Below, one piece after another: positions 24,000 through 36,439 of a stretch of DNA of 64,000 bases. The stretch covers positions 19,762,027 to 19,826,026 of the forward strand of contig NC_132893.1 of NCBI RefSeq assembly GCF_030463535.1, in the 5' to 3' direction. Source of the DNA: Salminus brasiliensis. Taxonomy: Eukaryota > Chordata > Actinopteri > Characiformes > Bryconidae. The notes beneath the pieces are model-generated. The model ran no database searches. It saw only the letters and a program-made list of their open reading frames with translations, and had not been told where the DNA came from. Positions within the stretch are counted from its first letter, which is position 1; each line of letters begins with the position of its first letter. Both the position numbers and the translations under genes were made by a program.

Positions 24000-25990
24000 T
24001 TGTTATGTGGCACCACTGTTACTGTTACACTGTTACAATTGCATCTCCACACATGTTATGTTGAAACATTTGTCATTTTTGCAAATTATCAGTTTTATCA
24101 AGCTGTTATTAATGTCAGGCAACATAATATATCATAATTATACACAGTTAAAAAATAAGTGTAAAAAAATATTTTCTGGCAGCAGGAGTGACAGGTGTAA
24201 CTGTCACTGTTGTGTTAATGTTTCTTACATATATTCTCTGTCTGTCAAAAAACAGAAAAGCACTGTTAGATTAAAAGATTACATAAAAAATCATTAGTCT
24301 AACACAAGTATTATTTATTCAAATACATTAATAATCTGTCAAAATAACATCACTTACTTTCTTTACATGTAGGTTAATTGTACATTTACAGTGTGTCACT
24401 GTACTTTTAAAAACTATAAACAGCAAAAAACAAATAATCCATTTTAAAGTACTGTAGGTTAAGATTTGTATGCATAATACTGTATTACTGCATTCTGCAT
24501 TCCACCACAAAGAGTTATAACAGCAAAGGTATTAACAACACAGCTCTTTTAGAAAAAAGAACAGAATATCCACATGTCATCATAACAAAAGTACATTTGT
24601 GTAAAATTACAGAAAATCTGTATAATGATAATTTCATTCCATTTGTACAGAATTTTCTGATATGATTTTTCATATCAAGTATTTTGTTGTACATTTAAAT
24701 GTTGTATAAATAATTCCTAAATTAATGTATAAAAGTTAATTGAGACATAAGTAGTACAAGGTCATTGAATAAACCTAAAACTAATACCAAGATGTTAAGA
24801 TGTTGTTGACACAATTACCAACTCTCACCTCAATCTACCCTAAACAATTTTCTGAAATCAGAGAATCCCTGAAAGTTCTAAATAGACCATGAAGAAACTG
24901 AAAGAAATGGCAAACATAATGTGATAATATGTTCTTGTTTGCAATATTGACTCAACAGAGATAGAATAGAGAGCACTTAAAATATAATCCTTAACACAAA
25001 TAAAAAAAGGTTTCTTTTTAACATTCAGAAAGCACATACATATAAGCTGCTGTAATGATGTTCCGAACCTATAGAGTAGGCAAGCCTATTATTGGGGCTG
25101 ATCTTTTTAGTGAATAACTGGATGACAGAGCAACTGCAAACAGGCCATTGTTTGAGATGTTGCTCATGTAAAGATAATGCGCTGGCTTTTGTACTCTGTT
25201 CAGACAGCTTTATTGTACTTGCTGAATCATCCTCTCTCCTGGATAATTTTGCCATCATTGGGGAGTTGAAGAGCATAGAAAAACTGTGGAAAAAGGACCA
25301 ATTACAGTAATTTCAGAAATTACAGAATGCTTGGTTCTTTGAAAAAAACGTTGGCTTTTAACCTACAAATGCTAAGCAGTGTTAGAGTCATATGATAAAA
25401 ATATTCCAGTTCCTTCGTCCTTGCCCAGGATTCCACTGACCTCCACCAGCTGTTCTTCTTCTCATCCCCTCAGGAGTCCTGCATAAAATTATCTGCTATA
25501 ACTCAAACTGTCGGAATTCTTAAAGCCTAGATGAAGTACAGTCTTGCAATGCATGTGGCCATAAATGTAACTGCTCAGGACAAGTAGCTATATGTGGGCC
25601 TCTCAAATACTTACTCATCTTATGGTCAGGTTGACATACTAACAATGATTGATTAGTCTGAGATGGTAATAGTAAGTAGGGAAGGGTAAAAAAATTAAAG
25701 TAAGAATGAAAACAACAATACCTGTAAATCTTTTAGTAAATCATTTATGAAAATGATTTAGTAAATCATTAGTCCAGTAGTCTGAGAAGTCAGCAAAAGA
25801 GTGCATGCTTGGCATTTTTAACAGTTTAAAAAAGCTCTCTCTTAGCCAGATTAATTTTAAATGATTATTTATCACATTTACATATTTTTTATGACAATAA
25901 AACTGTTCTAATGGAACTTTAATAATACAATAATGGTATAACGACAGTTGCTAATGTTATATGCTGTGTTTAGAATATGTTTATGTTGTG
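24000..25990. other. AT-rich non-coding stretch between two related arrays
   Basis: No supported gene. The stretch is bounded on both sides by the same class of TTAC-rich repeats in the same orientation, so it may be unique sequence caught between two parts of one expanded repeat. Confidence 0.4.
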
Positions 25991-26019
25991 GTGTGTGATG
26001 CTGCTGCGTCTGTTACACT

Positions 26020-26490
26020 GTTATTGCTACATTTCATCACTTTATTGCTGGAATATTACATTACTGCTACACTGTTATATTACTGCTAGATTGTTACTTA
26101 ACTTTTCTACGGTTACTGCTTCATAGTTACATCACTTTTCTGCTACACTGTTACATTACTGCTACTTCGTTACATCACTTTACCGCTACACTGTAACATT
26201 ACTGCTACACTGTTACATTACTGCTACTTCATTGCATCACTTTTCTGCTACACTGTTACATTACTGCTACTTCGTTACATCACTTTACTGCTACACTGTT
26301 ACATTACTGCTTCTTTGTTACATCACTTCCTTTCTACACTGTTACATTACAGCTACTTCGTTACATCACTTTACTGCTTCACTGTTACATTACTGCTACT
26401 TCGTTACATCACTTTACTGCTACACTGTTACATTACCGCTACTTCGTTAAATCACTTTCCTGCTACACTGTTACATTACTGCAACTTATT
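26020..26490. repeat. 43-bp tandem repeat array (about 11 units)
   Basis: CTGCTACACTG recurs at 26245 and 26288 and onward at 43-bp intervals. The unit reads CTGCTACACTGTTACATTAC followed by TGCTACTTCGTTACATCACT and TTA. The units are more uniform than in the 23-24 kb array, so this array is younger or more homogenised. Confidence 0.9.
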
Positions 26491-26499
26491 TAATGTAAA

Positions 26500-28210
26500 C
26501 TACTTGGTTTTAAAAATATTTGCAGTTTACCTAAATAAAGTTTTGCTTAGCCCCCTAAAAAATAGCTAAGACCGGCACTGATCCAAATTTAAACAGTTCT
26601 GAACATCTTTCTGAATATTATGTAAATAATTGTTTCTCATGCTAGCTGGATGGATCATGGTATAAAATAATTGATCAGTTCTTGTCCTGAAGCAGTTTTT
26701 TCAACATTGTGAATTATTCTTAACGATAATCTGATATTTGCATGGAGTCAAAACAGCTGTAACTTATTTACTGAATTAAATCACACTAATTAATGAAGCA
26801 AATGGAGCAGACCTGGAGCCACAGATATGCAACTATGTTAACCGCATGGTTTCACTGATGGAAATGTCTGTCTTTTCAAACATTATGTCACCACAGTGGA
26901 TTTCCTCTGACTTGTTCAGGCAGTTTCTAAGGATGAGAAGTGAGACGAGATCTTTCAAAAAGTCTTTCTTTCGTGGACTACGTGCCTGGACTTGGCTTGA
27001 GTTATGGTATATGCACTTAAAAGATCAAGCCATACTTCTGTCAGTGTTTCCACTGAAAACACACAGGTCAATGGAGATAACATTGTCAGGGAACCTGGTA
27101 GCCTTTTGGAAATGTTTGCTCAACTCATTCTGACATTTTGAAGGCTTGTTTATTTTAAGATTCCATATGGCATATTTGTGTCTCATTACAAAGGTTGCTT
27201 TCATACTTATTTAGTTTGGCATGAACTTATCATAAATGTTCATCAATGTTAACAGGTGAGAATACTCCACCTTTACTTGGCTGCTCACAATAAAAAAGGC
27301 TGAGGTCTGTCATTTTGCTTTGGAGCCCCTCTGGTGGCACGCCAATAAAAATAATGTGTGGCCATAACTTAATAAGACATGGGACTACTAGTGTGTGGCC
27401 ACACATCATTAGACTGACATGGTACAGTAATAATATTTGATTGTACACTAAAAAACTCATGCGGTTTTTGTGAGCACTATCTTGCTTGCTTCTTCAAACG
27501 TACGTACTGCAGTTAGCATCATGTCGAGCCTGGAGTAGCAATGACAGCTATGGTATTTTCCCTATTACAGTCAGTGGAGCATCACAATATTTGTTATTAA
27601 GAGCTGTTATTTTATGATAAAAAAAATGCTACATAATGTTGCTTTAATTATCTCGTTCCCACATCTACTAAGTCGTGTTCATGCATTATTTTCATTCAAA
27701 CAGGATGTCAGCAGGGCTCAGCAGGGCTCGGGAGTTTGCTGCTGGTGGAAACATGTATTTCCATATCCTGTCTGTTCAGGTTTTCATATTTTACAGACAT
27801 TCACATGGCTCCTGCTGCTGCTAATGGTATGTGAGCACATGGATGTATTGTCAAATGTATTGTTGATAGGCTGGGTGACCTAACTAATTAAATTATTATT
27901 TTTTTATTTAATTCAGTAATTAAACCAACTGATCCTTACTCTGCTTGTGGAGTATACTCTGCATGTAGAAGATTCGTTTTCATTAAAAAACATAGGTAGA
28001 TATTTTATCAATAATATACTGTATGTAAGGGATTAGTATTTAAATCAGTATTTTCTACTATGATGTATGATGTATGATTGTTGCAGTTCTCTTCGGGAAT
28101 GATTAGTTACAGTAGAGAGGCGCTTCTGGAGCCTTTCTGATTTTTCCACGCTGTACTGCATTCTTTAGCTTTCTTTGCTTAGTGTTATTCTTTTACTTAG
28201 CTTTACATTA
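26500..28210. other. non-coding stretch, no gene found
   Basis: Open frames up to 95 codons (26846-27133) show no domain, start context or neighbouring splice sites that would argue for a gene. Confidence 0.45.
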
Positions 28211-28219
28211 GTGTACTTA

Positions 28220-28260
28220 GTGTGTGTGTGTGTATGTATGTGTATGTGTGTGTATGTATG

Positions 28261-28313
<53 letters not shown>
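28220..28313. repeat. (TG)/(TGTA)/(AT)n compound microsatellite
   Basis: A TG run, then TGTA/TATG units, then about 49 bp of pure AT (28265-28313). Confidence 0.97.
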
Positions 28314-28316
<3 letters not shown>

Positions 28317-29969
28317 CTTTTTTATGGATATTTATAAGATTATGTCAGTAAATGGAGGAACTGCAAAGTAAAAATAATAATAATTTTACAGTGTAACTGC
28401 TTGTATTAAACTCTTAAATCTAACCAAATGAATAAGCGAGTCACAAAATTTCAAACTGTGGTGTGGTATTACTAAATACTAAATAAACTAAAGCCATAGG
28501 CTATACGTCTTGCGGTCTACTTCTTGAGATGACGTTCTCCCAAATCAGGTTACCCAGCATATACAAACAGACCACTGTTCTCCTGTTTTGTGCATGTACA
28601 GGTGGAGTATTCACACCTGTCAAAACAAACGGAATTATAGCTGCTTGACTGGTCTGCACCAAACAAAGCAGGTGTGAATGTAACCCATGATTGACTGCTC
28701 TGTAAATATTGAGAGGCACCTTCTTGCAGTTGGGATTTTTTTGTTGGGCGGGGAGGATTTTATGTCTTTATATCGTTGCTGTTTTTAAAAAAATAGTTTC
28801 TCCAGTTTTACCAGTGTTTCACCTTTTGACATAATTTGAATGGATATTTAATCTTTACATTGTGTCAAAATTTAATGACCAATATATATCAATAGAAATG
28901 CTCCAAAATGAATCAATTAATTTAAATATTTGTGAAGTCCACTGATTTTTCCCTTTGAATGTAAAGTAAAGCACGGGTGGACAGCTCTAGCCCACAGTCT
29001 AACTTACTAAGATAAGTGGAGGAAGTGCAAGTTAATCTCCCAAAAGAGCTGGGCTCTGGCTTTTTTTAGGACAGTATCTGCAACCTCCTCTTCAAGAGAC
29101 TAAACTTGCTGGAGGGCAATACATAGAAAAGCTGCATGGTCTGCTTCTTACAAGTTTTGAAGCTACACAACACTACTGATGAAAAGTGATCCGATCCAGT
29201 GCAACTGACTTCAAACACAGCACATATCCATTACACAGCCAGTTTTAAAGGAAACCACAATTTTATAATCATGATGCATGATCCTTTTGTACTCTTGTGT
29301 GTTTCCTGAGTGAAATATGGTATTAGGGAGGGTCTCTGAGGAATCATGGCATTTTCACTCAATGATAACTAGGAGTAGTGGGAGTTAAACAAGATTTTAC
29401 TGGTAATCTTTCATCAGGGGAGGAAATCAGAAGACGTTTTAGAGGTTTTAGTGGTGAGCAAAGTTATTACACTTTGAAAGGACAGGATGGGAAAGCAACA
29501 TTTGTGTGTTTTACATAGAGTTATAGCCTGAATCAGGCTTAATATGACCAGGGACATGAAGGAACAAGGGGGCAAAAAGGTATGTATTGGATTCAGGCTG
29601 ACTTTAACTATAAATACAAAAGGAAGAGAGCAAATATCAATGCATTTTTGTGTTAATAATACTCTAATAATCTAATACTTAAAAAAATCAAACCTATTTA
29701 CTTCTACCACAAATGACAACTCTCCTGTGCTTACAACCGAGGATGACGATTGCTCGATTCAGGGATATTTAATTACACAAATCCCACCCTTGACTGAAAG
29801 CAGAGATACGTGTTGTATCTCTACTAAAAGCAAAGGCCTAATTTTTACGGACCAAAAAGAATGCACATCAAGTTTTGAAAATGAACAGATGTATATTAAT
29901 TATGTCTTTCACTTTCATAGAGCATTCATTTTTCAATGTTCTATCCTCTGTATGCTTTAAAATCAGGCT
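28314..29969. other. non-coding stretch, nothing recognised
   Basis: AT-rich. No repeat or open frame that I can support. Confidence 0.45.
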
Positions 29970-30185
29970 GACCAATCATGCCACATATGGATGCTCACCA
30001 GGATCCCACCAGGTCAGTGTTAGGGACCAGTGTTAAACTGCACATGGGACCTAGATGGGAGCCATATGAGATTAGGAAGGGTTGTAATGATGGGGCCCAT
30101 TTAGGAAGCCCAACTGGGACCCTGTAACATATGTACAAAGCCTATGATCCGTCCATGTGAGCCCCACATGAGAATGTTGGCTGGG
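29970..30185. repeat. GGGACCC/CATATGGG-rich repeat
   Basis: Degenerate repeats of CCACATATGGATGC, GGGACCTAGATGGGAGCCATATGAG, GGGGCCCATTTAGGAAGCCC and CAACTGGGACCC. This is a weak tandem structure of about 20-30 bp of a kind often met as dispersed teleost repeats. Confidence 0.5.
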
Positions 30186-31665
30186 TAATAAGACATCATG
30201 CCAATATAAAAATAAGAATAATAAATCAAATCAGCTTGACCAATGGCTGCATGTATATGCAAGTACAGGATGAAGGTTGTGGTGGGTGAGAAGCCAGGCG
30301 CCGGGAGCCTCCCCCCCAAACTGATGACACAACACTGCATAAATTAAGTACAAAATAATTCCACATTATTGCAGATAGTAGTGAAGTTAAAAGTAGGATA
30401 TTTAAGCTGAAGCTTTACAGCAAAAATAATAAAAAAACTTTTTAATAAAGTACACATTTTTGAAAATAGTGCTAAGATACAGTGCCAAAGTGCATGCATT
30501 ACCTTGCTGTCCACCACTGGCAGAACATGTATGACTAACTTGAATTTCAGTAGAATTCATCTTTCTCACAAAAAACAATGAACAACATCTTCCCTTCCAA
30601 GCCCCCTAGGCCCTATTTGGAAACATCTGTGATGCTAACTCACTGTAACGTAGCCAAAGGGCCACTGGTGCTTCTCCCATTAGTAGTAGCCAAGAACGTC
30701 CGAAATCACCTGAACTGTGGAAATGTTGGCTCACCACAGAACGAAGGAGCAGAAGTTGTTATGAAACACTGTAACAGAAAGCTTTACAGCATTCAGAGGT
30801 TCTGTTCTCTTATGAGTGGAGAAAAGGCTAAGCTAATACCACAATTCCCCTCCACAAACAGTGCTGGATGACTGATCTAACTGTGGGCTGTGAAGACCGG
30901 TGTGTGCTTGCCAGAGTAAAGACTCCACAGCAGAAATCTTCTATCACCACCACTTCGTAAAAGCCAATGTGACCATTCACAGCACAGCGAGGGCCGAAAT
31001 AAACAGCTTTCTCTGACTGTATACCAAGTGAAATAACTCTGATGAACATACAGTTTGACAAATGGTATTCACTAGTGGGAGTCTGATAAGACAAAGTCTC
31101 AGTTGAGACAGCCTGCTGTTCTTGGTAGGAGGGACTGAAAAGAGAGAGAAACCTATTCTCTTTCAGGCTACTCAGTGAGAATGTTGGTTGAACAGTATGT
31201 GTCTGAGGTCTATTAAACCACAATGCAGATAAGGTTTATTAAACCACATCTTCCACAGTTTCCATGTTTCATGCTGGTGTAATCCAAGCCTTGACAGGTT
31301 TAAAAATATATAGAAGCGGTGCTTTGGTTCCATCAGTCATTGTGTTAGAGCCTCGTTATCATAAATGGAAAGTGACGGACATGGAAACTCCGGTAATGCC
31401 CTTAAATGATGTCAAGGACAGGGCAGCATATTAGTTAATGTTGACATATAAATGTGCCTGTTTCTAAATGTTCTGGGTGAAATTCAGTGTGAGAAAACGA
31501 CATCATTTTAATGGCTTTTTTTTCTCAGTACCAAAGAAATTTTCTTGAAGGCTGGGAATCTGAACAAAAACAGATGCTAACTTGACATGACAATGCAAGC
31601 GAACAACATTGCTAGACAAAGGGTGCTTTCCAAAATGGCCTAATAGTTTATTTCATAGTCAAATA
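30186..31665. other. non-coding stretch, no gene found
   Basis: The longest open frame is 131 codons on the minus strand (30828-31223). No domain is seen and it is treated as chance. Confidence 0.45.
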
Positions 31666-31695
31666 AATGTGTCATTCAAGAAGCATGGAAAACCA

Positions 31696-31759
<64 letters not shown>

Positions 31760-31789
31760 TGGTTTTCCATGCTTCTTGAATGACGCATT
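31666..31789. repeat. 124-bp near-perfect palindrome with AT core
   Basis: The left arm GTCATTCAAGAAGCATGGAA + AACCATG (31671-31697) is exactly reverse-complementary to 31758-31784. Inside lie a GT run on one side and an AC run on the other, then about 40 bp of AT. Outside, five more bases pair with one mismatch. The single strand would fold into one long hairpin, and as a duplex it could extrude a cruciform. Confidence 0.95.
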
Positions 31790-32569
31790 GTGTGCCTTGA
31801 TATGCAACAGGTAGGAATTTTGTGATAGGTAGTACATTTTAATTCTTATTGGTTATTTGTTTTTTTCTAATAATTAATTGCCTAATGATAGTTTTATGAT
31901 GTAATAATTAAAAAAATAATTACGTAAAATGGTTGTTCAGTGTTTCACTGGCAGTGCATTTTCAGCACATATGCGGCAGCGGAGTCAACAATGAGCTACT
32001 TCAAACACTTTTTGAAGCCGTTTTGCATTTTGAATGGTTTTAAATCTCACTTTAAATTTTTTAATTTAAATAATGGAACAAGGAGGGGAGCCAAATTAAA
32101 CAAGGAAAGTAAATGAAGCCTAAGAGAATGAGGTGAACTACTATTTACTGAACAACGCAATGAAAACATACTATGGTAATCTAAATAGTGCTAATCTGGT
32201 AAACATTTAGACAAGAGCAGAGGCAACATAGCCCAGATTAACACAGGAGACAAAGTAAGTAGGAGGTTAAATGTTCAATCCAGGCAGCACATTACTCAGG
32301 AAGTGTCTAGCCAAGCTTTGGAAAGGTGGCGTGGGTTGAGCTGCAGTTCTAGCAGGGCTACAGTTCCACAGCTGGAGCTACACTGGCTGAACAGTGAGTG
32401 CTATCTGCCAGTCTTTTCAGTGATGACATCAGTTCCACCAGATGGCCCAACTGTTAGTGGCCAAGGCAGAACACAATGTGGAAACCGCTCCTGACTTTGA
32501 CTCTTTAGAAAAGCATCAGAGCAGTGTGTGATTTATACCATATACTCGAACTTCACAAGCAATTAACAA
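31790..32569. other. AT-rich non-coding stretch
   Basis: No gene or named repeat seen. Confidence 0.45.
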
Positions 32570-33180
32570 TGTGCCTCATTTATTTTTTACACTTGGTTGT
32601 GCATCTCTTGTATTATCACGATTAAATTTAATCATACCCATGACTTAATTATCTTGTTCCCACACCTTACTAAATCATTCCCATGGCTTATTTACCATGA
32701 CTTAATTATCTTGTTCCCACACCTTACTAAATCACACACATGACTTAATTATATGACATCTTATTTCTACACCTTACTGTCATATCTTTGACTTAATTAC
32801 ATTGACTTAATTATCACATTTCACTTTAACAAGACATCATAATCACTTTGTCATATTCACCACTGCCCCAACTTATTTACCTTGATTTAATGATCTCGTT
32901 CCATCACCTTACTAAACGTATACCCATTACTTAATAATGACTCAGTTATCTTATTTCTACGTCTTATTAATCCATATCCTTGTCTTAATTAGCTTGACTT
33001 AATTATCTCATTCCCACACCTTACTGTGTCATACCCATGACTTAATTACCACATCTTCTTATTCCTACACTTTACTAAGTCTTACCCATGATTTAATTAC
33101 CTTGACTTAATTATCTTATTCCCACATTTTACAAAGTCATAACCACAACGTAACTATCTTGTTTCCAGACCTTACTCAGT
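32570..33180. repeat. degenerate minisatellite, about 57-bp unit
   Basis: Recurrent words TGACTTAATTATCTTGTTCC, CACACCTTACTAAATCA and TACCCATGACTTAATTA run for about 600 bp with spacing near 57 bp but many indels. An old array. Confidence 0.8.
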
Positions 33181-33952
33181 TGTGGTCATGAAGTATTATT
33201 ATTAGCATTTAGCATCACTTTTATCTGTAGAGAAATACTGTATGTTTACACATAATTATTTTGTCTGACAAGCTTATGTTCTTAGAGCAATGCCAGCACT
33301 GACTTAAGGAAGAATTTACCACCGGGATAAGGTTCACAGGGAAGTTTAGAACTACATCTGCTCTTTGTTTTAAACCTGACTGGATGTCCAAACAGCCCCT
33401 GTGTTTTGAATTAGCATACTGTTTTGAATCTGCATAATGCTGCCAGAAATGCTGATTATTTTATAAGTTGACATGATGTTGCATGATCTTGAGATTAGGC
33501 ACGTCACTCTGCCTATCCTCCTTTACACACCTCCTAGCTTTAGAAAAATAGTCCCAATAATCCCATAAACCCACTTACTCTCCTCCTCAAACCTTATTCA
33601 CATTAGATTTCACAAGATTTGTTACCACTGAACACAGGGCCATAAGTGGGGTGATATATTAGGTTGTGTGGGGGAATTTGATGATCATGTACATTCATTC
33701 TTGCCTGGACGTATGATTCCAGTTTTTTGTCCAACTGAGAATGTGCTTCTATTCATAGATCAACATCTGGTGAGAAGAGAAAACCATTTATATTCAGTTT
33801 ACCCTGGAACGTGGCTAAAGTGTTTCATTTTTTAAAGGATGTGATCATACATTTTGTTTAGTAAGTGGATAGTGATAGATAATGAGTTGCAAATGTAAAA
33901 AATCAAATCAAGCTAAGATAAACTCTTATAGTTTTGACATAACTCAACATTG
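33181..33952. other. non-coding stretch
   Basis: No supported gene or repeat. Confidence 0.45.
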
Positions 33953-34305
33953 TGTCTACATTTCATTATTACCAACCCCACTGACCATATAGGTGCACTT
34001 TGTAGTTCTATAAATCCAGACTGTAGTTCTGTATCTGTTTCTCTGCATAGTTTGTTGGTCTCCTTGCACCCTGTTCTTCAATGCTCAGGACCCCACAGGA
34101 CCACCGTGACATGTTGGTGTGTACGGGTCACTGAAGTGCTGAGAATGACCCACCACCCGAATATAATAGCTGCTCTGAGGTGGTCCTGAGGGGTCCTGAC
34201 CACTGAAGAACAGGATGTAAGGAGGCTAACAAAGTATACAAGAAGTCTGTAATTATAGAACTACAAAGTGCTCTTATATGGTCAGTGGAGCAATGAGTGT
34301 AGACA
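33953..34305. mobile_element. 353-bp palindromic element (long inverted repeats)
   Basis: Outer ends TGTCTACA (33953) and TGTAGACA (ending 34305) are inverted. Inside, CCACTGACCATATAGGTGCA pairs with the stretch before 34290, GCACTTTGTAGTTCTATAA pairs with TTATAGAACTACAAAGTGC, CCCTGTTCTTCA pairs with TGAAGAACAGG, and CAGGACCCC and GGACCACC pair with their complements. Nearly the whole length folds on itself with a short centre at about 34110-34150. This is the build of a foldback MITE. The superfamily is not determined. Confidence 0.85.
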
Positions 34306-34370
34306 ATTCTACAACATTACACACACACACATATACATATATACACATACTATATATGTGTAGATAATAC
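34306..34370. repeat. AC/AT-rich simple sequence
   Basis: Short ACACACAC and ATATATAC runs immediately after the palindromic element. Confidence 0.85.
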
Positions 34371-34499
34371 TTCACTCATGTTCATACACAATTATTGTTT
34401 ATTTTTTGAATTTGTTGAAAATTCTGATCATAGTCTGACCATCATTCACCCCACTTTACAGTTCAGGAGTTCTTATCCGCAATACCTAACCAGCAATAA

Positions 34500-34980
34500 A
34501 GACAACACAGTGAAAATATGGCCTAAGGCCTTGCTCCGGGACTGCTTTGAATGAGTGCTTTGAATCTGTGCTTTTCTACATCAACAGTTGTGTGGAAAAT
34601 GTCAGAGTGGACAAGAAAATGAAGATGATTTAGAACCAGAAACCATGGGTCAATAAAATGTTTAAAGGTTATTTAAAAGCTTGTGATATTGCCCTTAAAT
34701 CTGGTCAAACTTGAATAAAACATAAAAAGGGCCACAAACACCCACAGACATGTCTAAAGGATCACTTCAGACAGCACTGACACCAAGAGTATATGGTTAC
34801 AAGAGGAAGCCGGCCTGCCCCCACAGCTATGCCACACTGCCCAACAAACTCAACACCTTCTTCGCTTGCTTGGAAATTGTGATGGACGCAAGAATCCCGA
34901 CCATAGTGGATGGACAGGTTCTCACTCTGAGCAGTCATGGTGTGAAGGGTCAATCCACAATAAGCATCAGGCTCTAACAA
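34500..34980 (+). pseudogene. LINE fragment (linker before reverse transcriptase)
   Basis: Translated in shifting plus-strand frames, 34625-34720 gives residues like NQKPWVNKMFKGYLKACDIA followed by LKSGQT, and 34840-34880 gives a piece like LNTFFACLE. These resemble the stretch between endonuclease and reverse transcriptase in fish non-LTR retrotransposons (NQKPWM...LLKARDAAFKSG, ELNTFFARFE). Stops and frameshifts run throughout, and no catalytic part is present. Clade uncertain. Confidence 0.65.
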
Positions 34981-35139
34981 AGTTTCAGGACGCTGAACAG
35001 CTTGCAGAGGTGTTTTCAGGAGTCGAACCAGTGAATCTCTATCTCATGCTTGGGATTTTGTGACTGAGGTCTTTTAATCTAAACAAGCCTAAAATGCTGA
35101 ACATATATGGTCTGTCTATAGCAATGCCATAAAATACAC

Positions 35140-35262
35140 ACTTTTTTAATAGAGATGTGTGAGTGTGAAGAACCTTGAAATCAGGTGAAGGTTCCTTTAC
35201 AAAAATGGTTCTTCTAAGCTATCGCTCAAAGAACCTTGTAGAAGCTTTATTTTTAACAGTGC
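35140..35262. repeat. AAAGAACC/GGTTCTT dispersed repeat
   Basis: Contains AAGAACCTTGAAATC, GGTTCCTTTACAAAAATGGTT and GCTCAAAGAACCTTGTAGAAGC, ending ATTTTTAACAGTG. Same family as 10379-10490. Confidence 0.65.
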
Positions 35263-35614
35263 AGTCCCTTAGATATTCATGCCTGCCCATTTCTCCAGCA
35301 TCCAGCATGCTGAGAGGAAAAACCATCTTCTTCCTTCTAATTTAGTTGCTGTTACAAGATAATCAGTATGATTCACTTCATCTTCATAAGCGAGTGGTCA
35401 TAATGTTTTGGCTCATTGGTGTAGTGGTAAAGATGTGTGGAGGCTGTTCTTTATCCTGGCCAACTCATTACTGTGAGTGGCTTCAGAACAGCATTGCGAC
35501 CACCATGAGGGAGATAACACAGTTGTGAATTCCGTGACTTACACACACAACTCAGTGGTGAGAAAGGTTACTTTTAGGGTCTGTTGTGCGTAGAAATAAA
35601 TAGAGAGACTCTGA

Positions 35615-36316
35615 AATCCTGGGCCGCCGCCCACAGACCCATATAAGGACTTCCTGGTTGTTTGTGTTGATTCTTGTTCATTTGTGTTCATTCTTTGTTT
35701 ATGAGTTGCACCTGGGACTGGGAGCATTTAAAGGAGCTCCAAGACGACCACTCCTGGTCATTAATTGAATCTCATTGTATCCCTGGATCTCCAAGGATCT
35801 TCTTTTTTTTACTCCCCGCGCGTTGGTGGCGTGTTCAGGTTGGCAAGTGATCCGTTCTTAATCAAGCGATACCACAGTCTGGTTTGAGTGTTTTGTTATT
35901 AGTCAAGAGATATAGTCTGGTTCAAGAGGCAAGCGTGTTACGTTCGCTTCCTGCTCATGCTCCTAGGCGACCCCGGCTTGAGGCAGTCACTACATTCTCA
36001 GGTCAGGTTTTCTGGTCATGCAGCTGGCTCCCCAGCAACCCGTATGTTTACAGAGTGCGGCTCTGAATATAGGGTATCATTATTCCTGTTGCCCAAGCTG
36101 CAGGCTGCTGGCTCTCCAGCTACCCATGTATGTTCACAGAGCGCGGCCCTGGATCTTAGAGCCTTAGTTCGTTATTGCTCACGTTGCCCATGCAAGGCTT
36201 GCTGCTTTCAGTTTAGTCCCCTCTGTAGTTCACCCCCCTCGTTATTCTCTCATTCATTTGTTAATAAATCTCTGCAAGTGTTCATCCCTCCTTGTCTGGC
36301 CGTACACGCCATGACA
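35615..36316 (+). mobile_element. LTR-like repeat, copy 2
   Basis: Second copy of the sequence at 7405-8136, same orientation. It has CATATAAGGACTTCC (TATA-like), GAGTTGCACCTGGGACTGGG, GGAGCATTTAAAGGAGC, TTAATAAATCTCTGCAAGTG (poly(A)-signal-like) and an end at CCATGACA. The middle part (about 36010-36140) is internally duplicated with a period near 95 bp around the word CAGCTGGCTC/CTGGCTCTCCAGC. No gag, pol or env sequence is next to it, so it would be a solo LTR if it is an LTR at all. Confidence 0.55.
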
Positions 36317-36439
36317 CCCTTTTGGATGTTTTGCCCTTTTATTGTCTTTATAAATTAAATCATGTTCAATATAATTTGGCTTTTTTGACAATATACAAGA
36401 AAAATGCTTTAATGTCAGAATAAAAACATTTCTACAAAG

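Noticed and set aside
30828..31223. 131-codon minus-strand open frame
   Set aside because: No recognisable domain, composition like its surroundings, no splice-site support.
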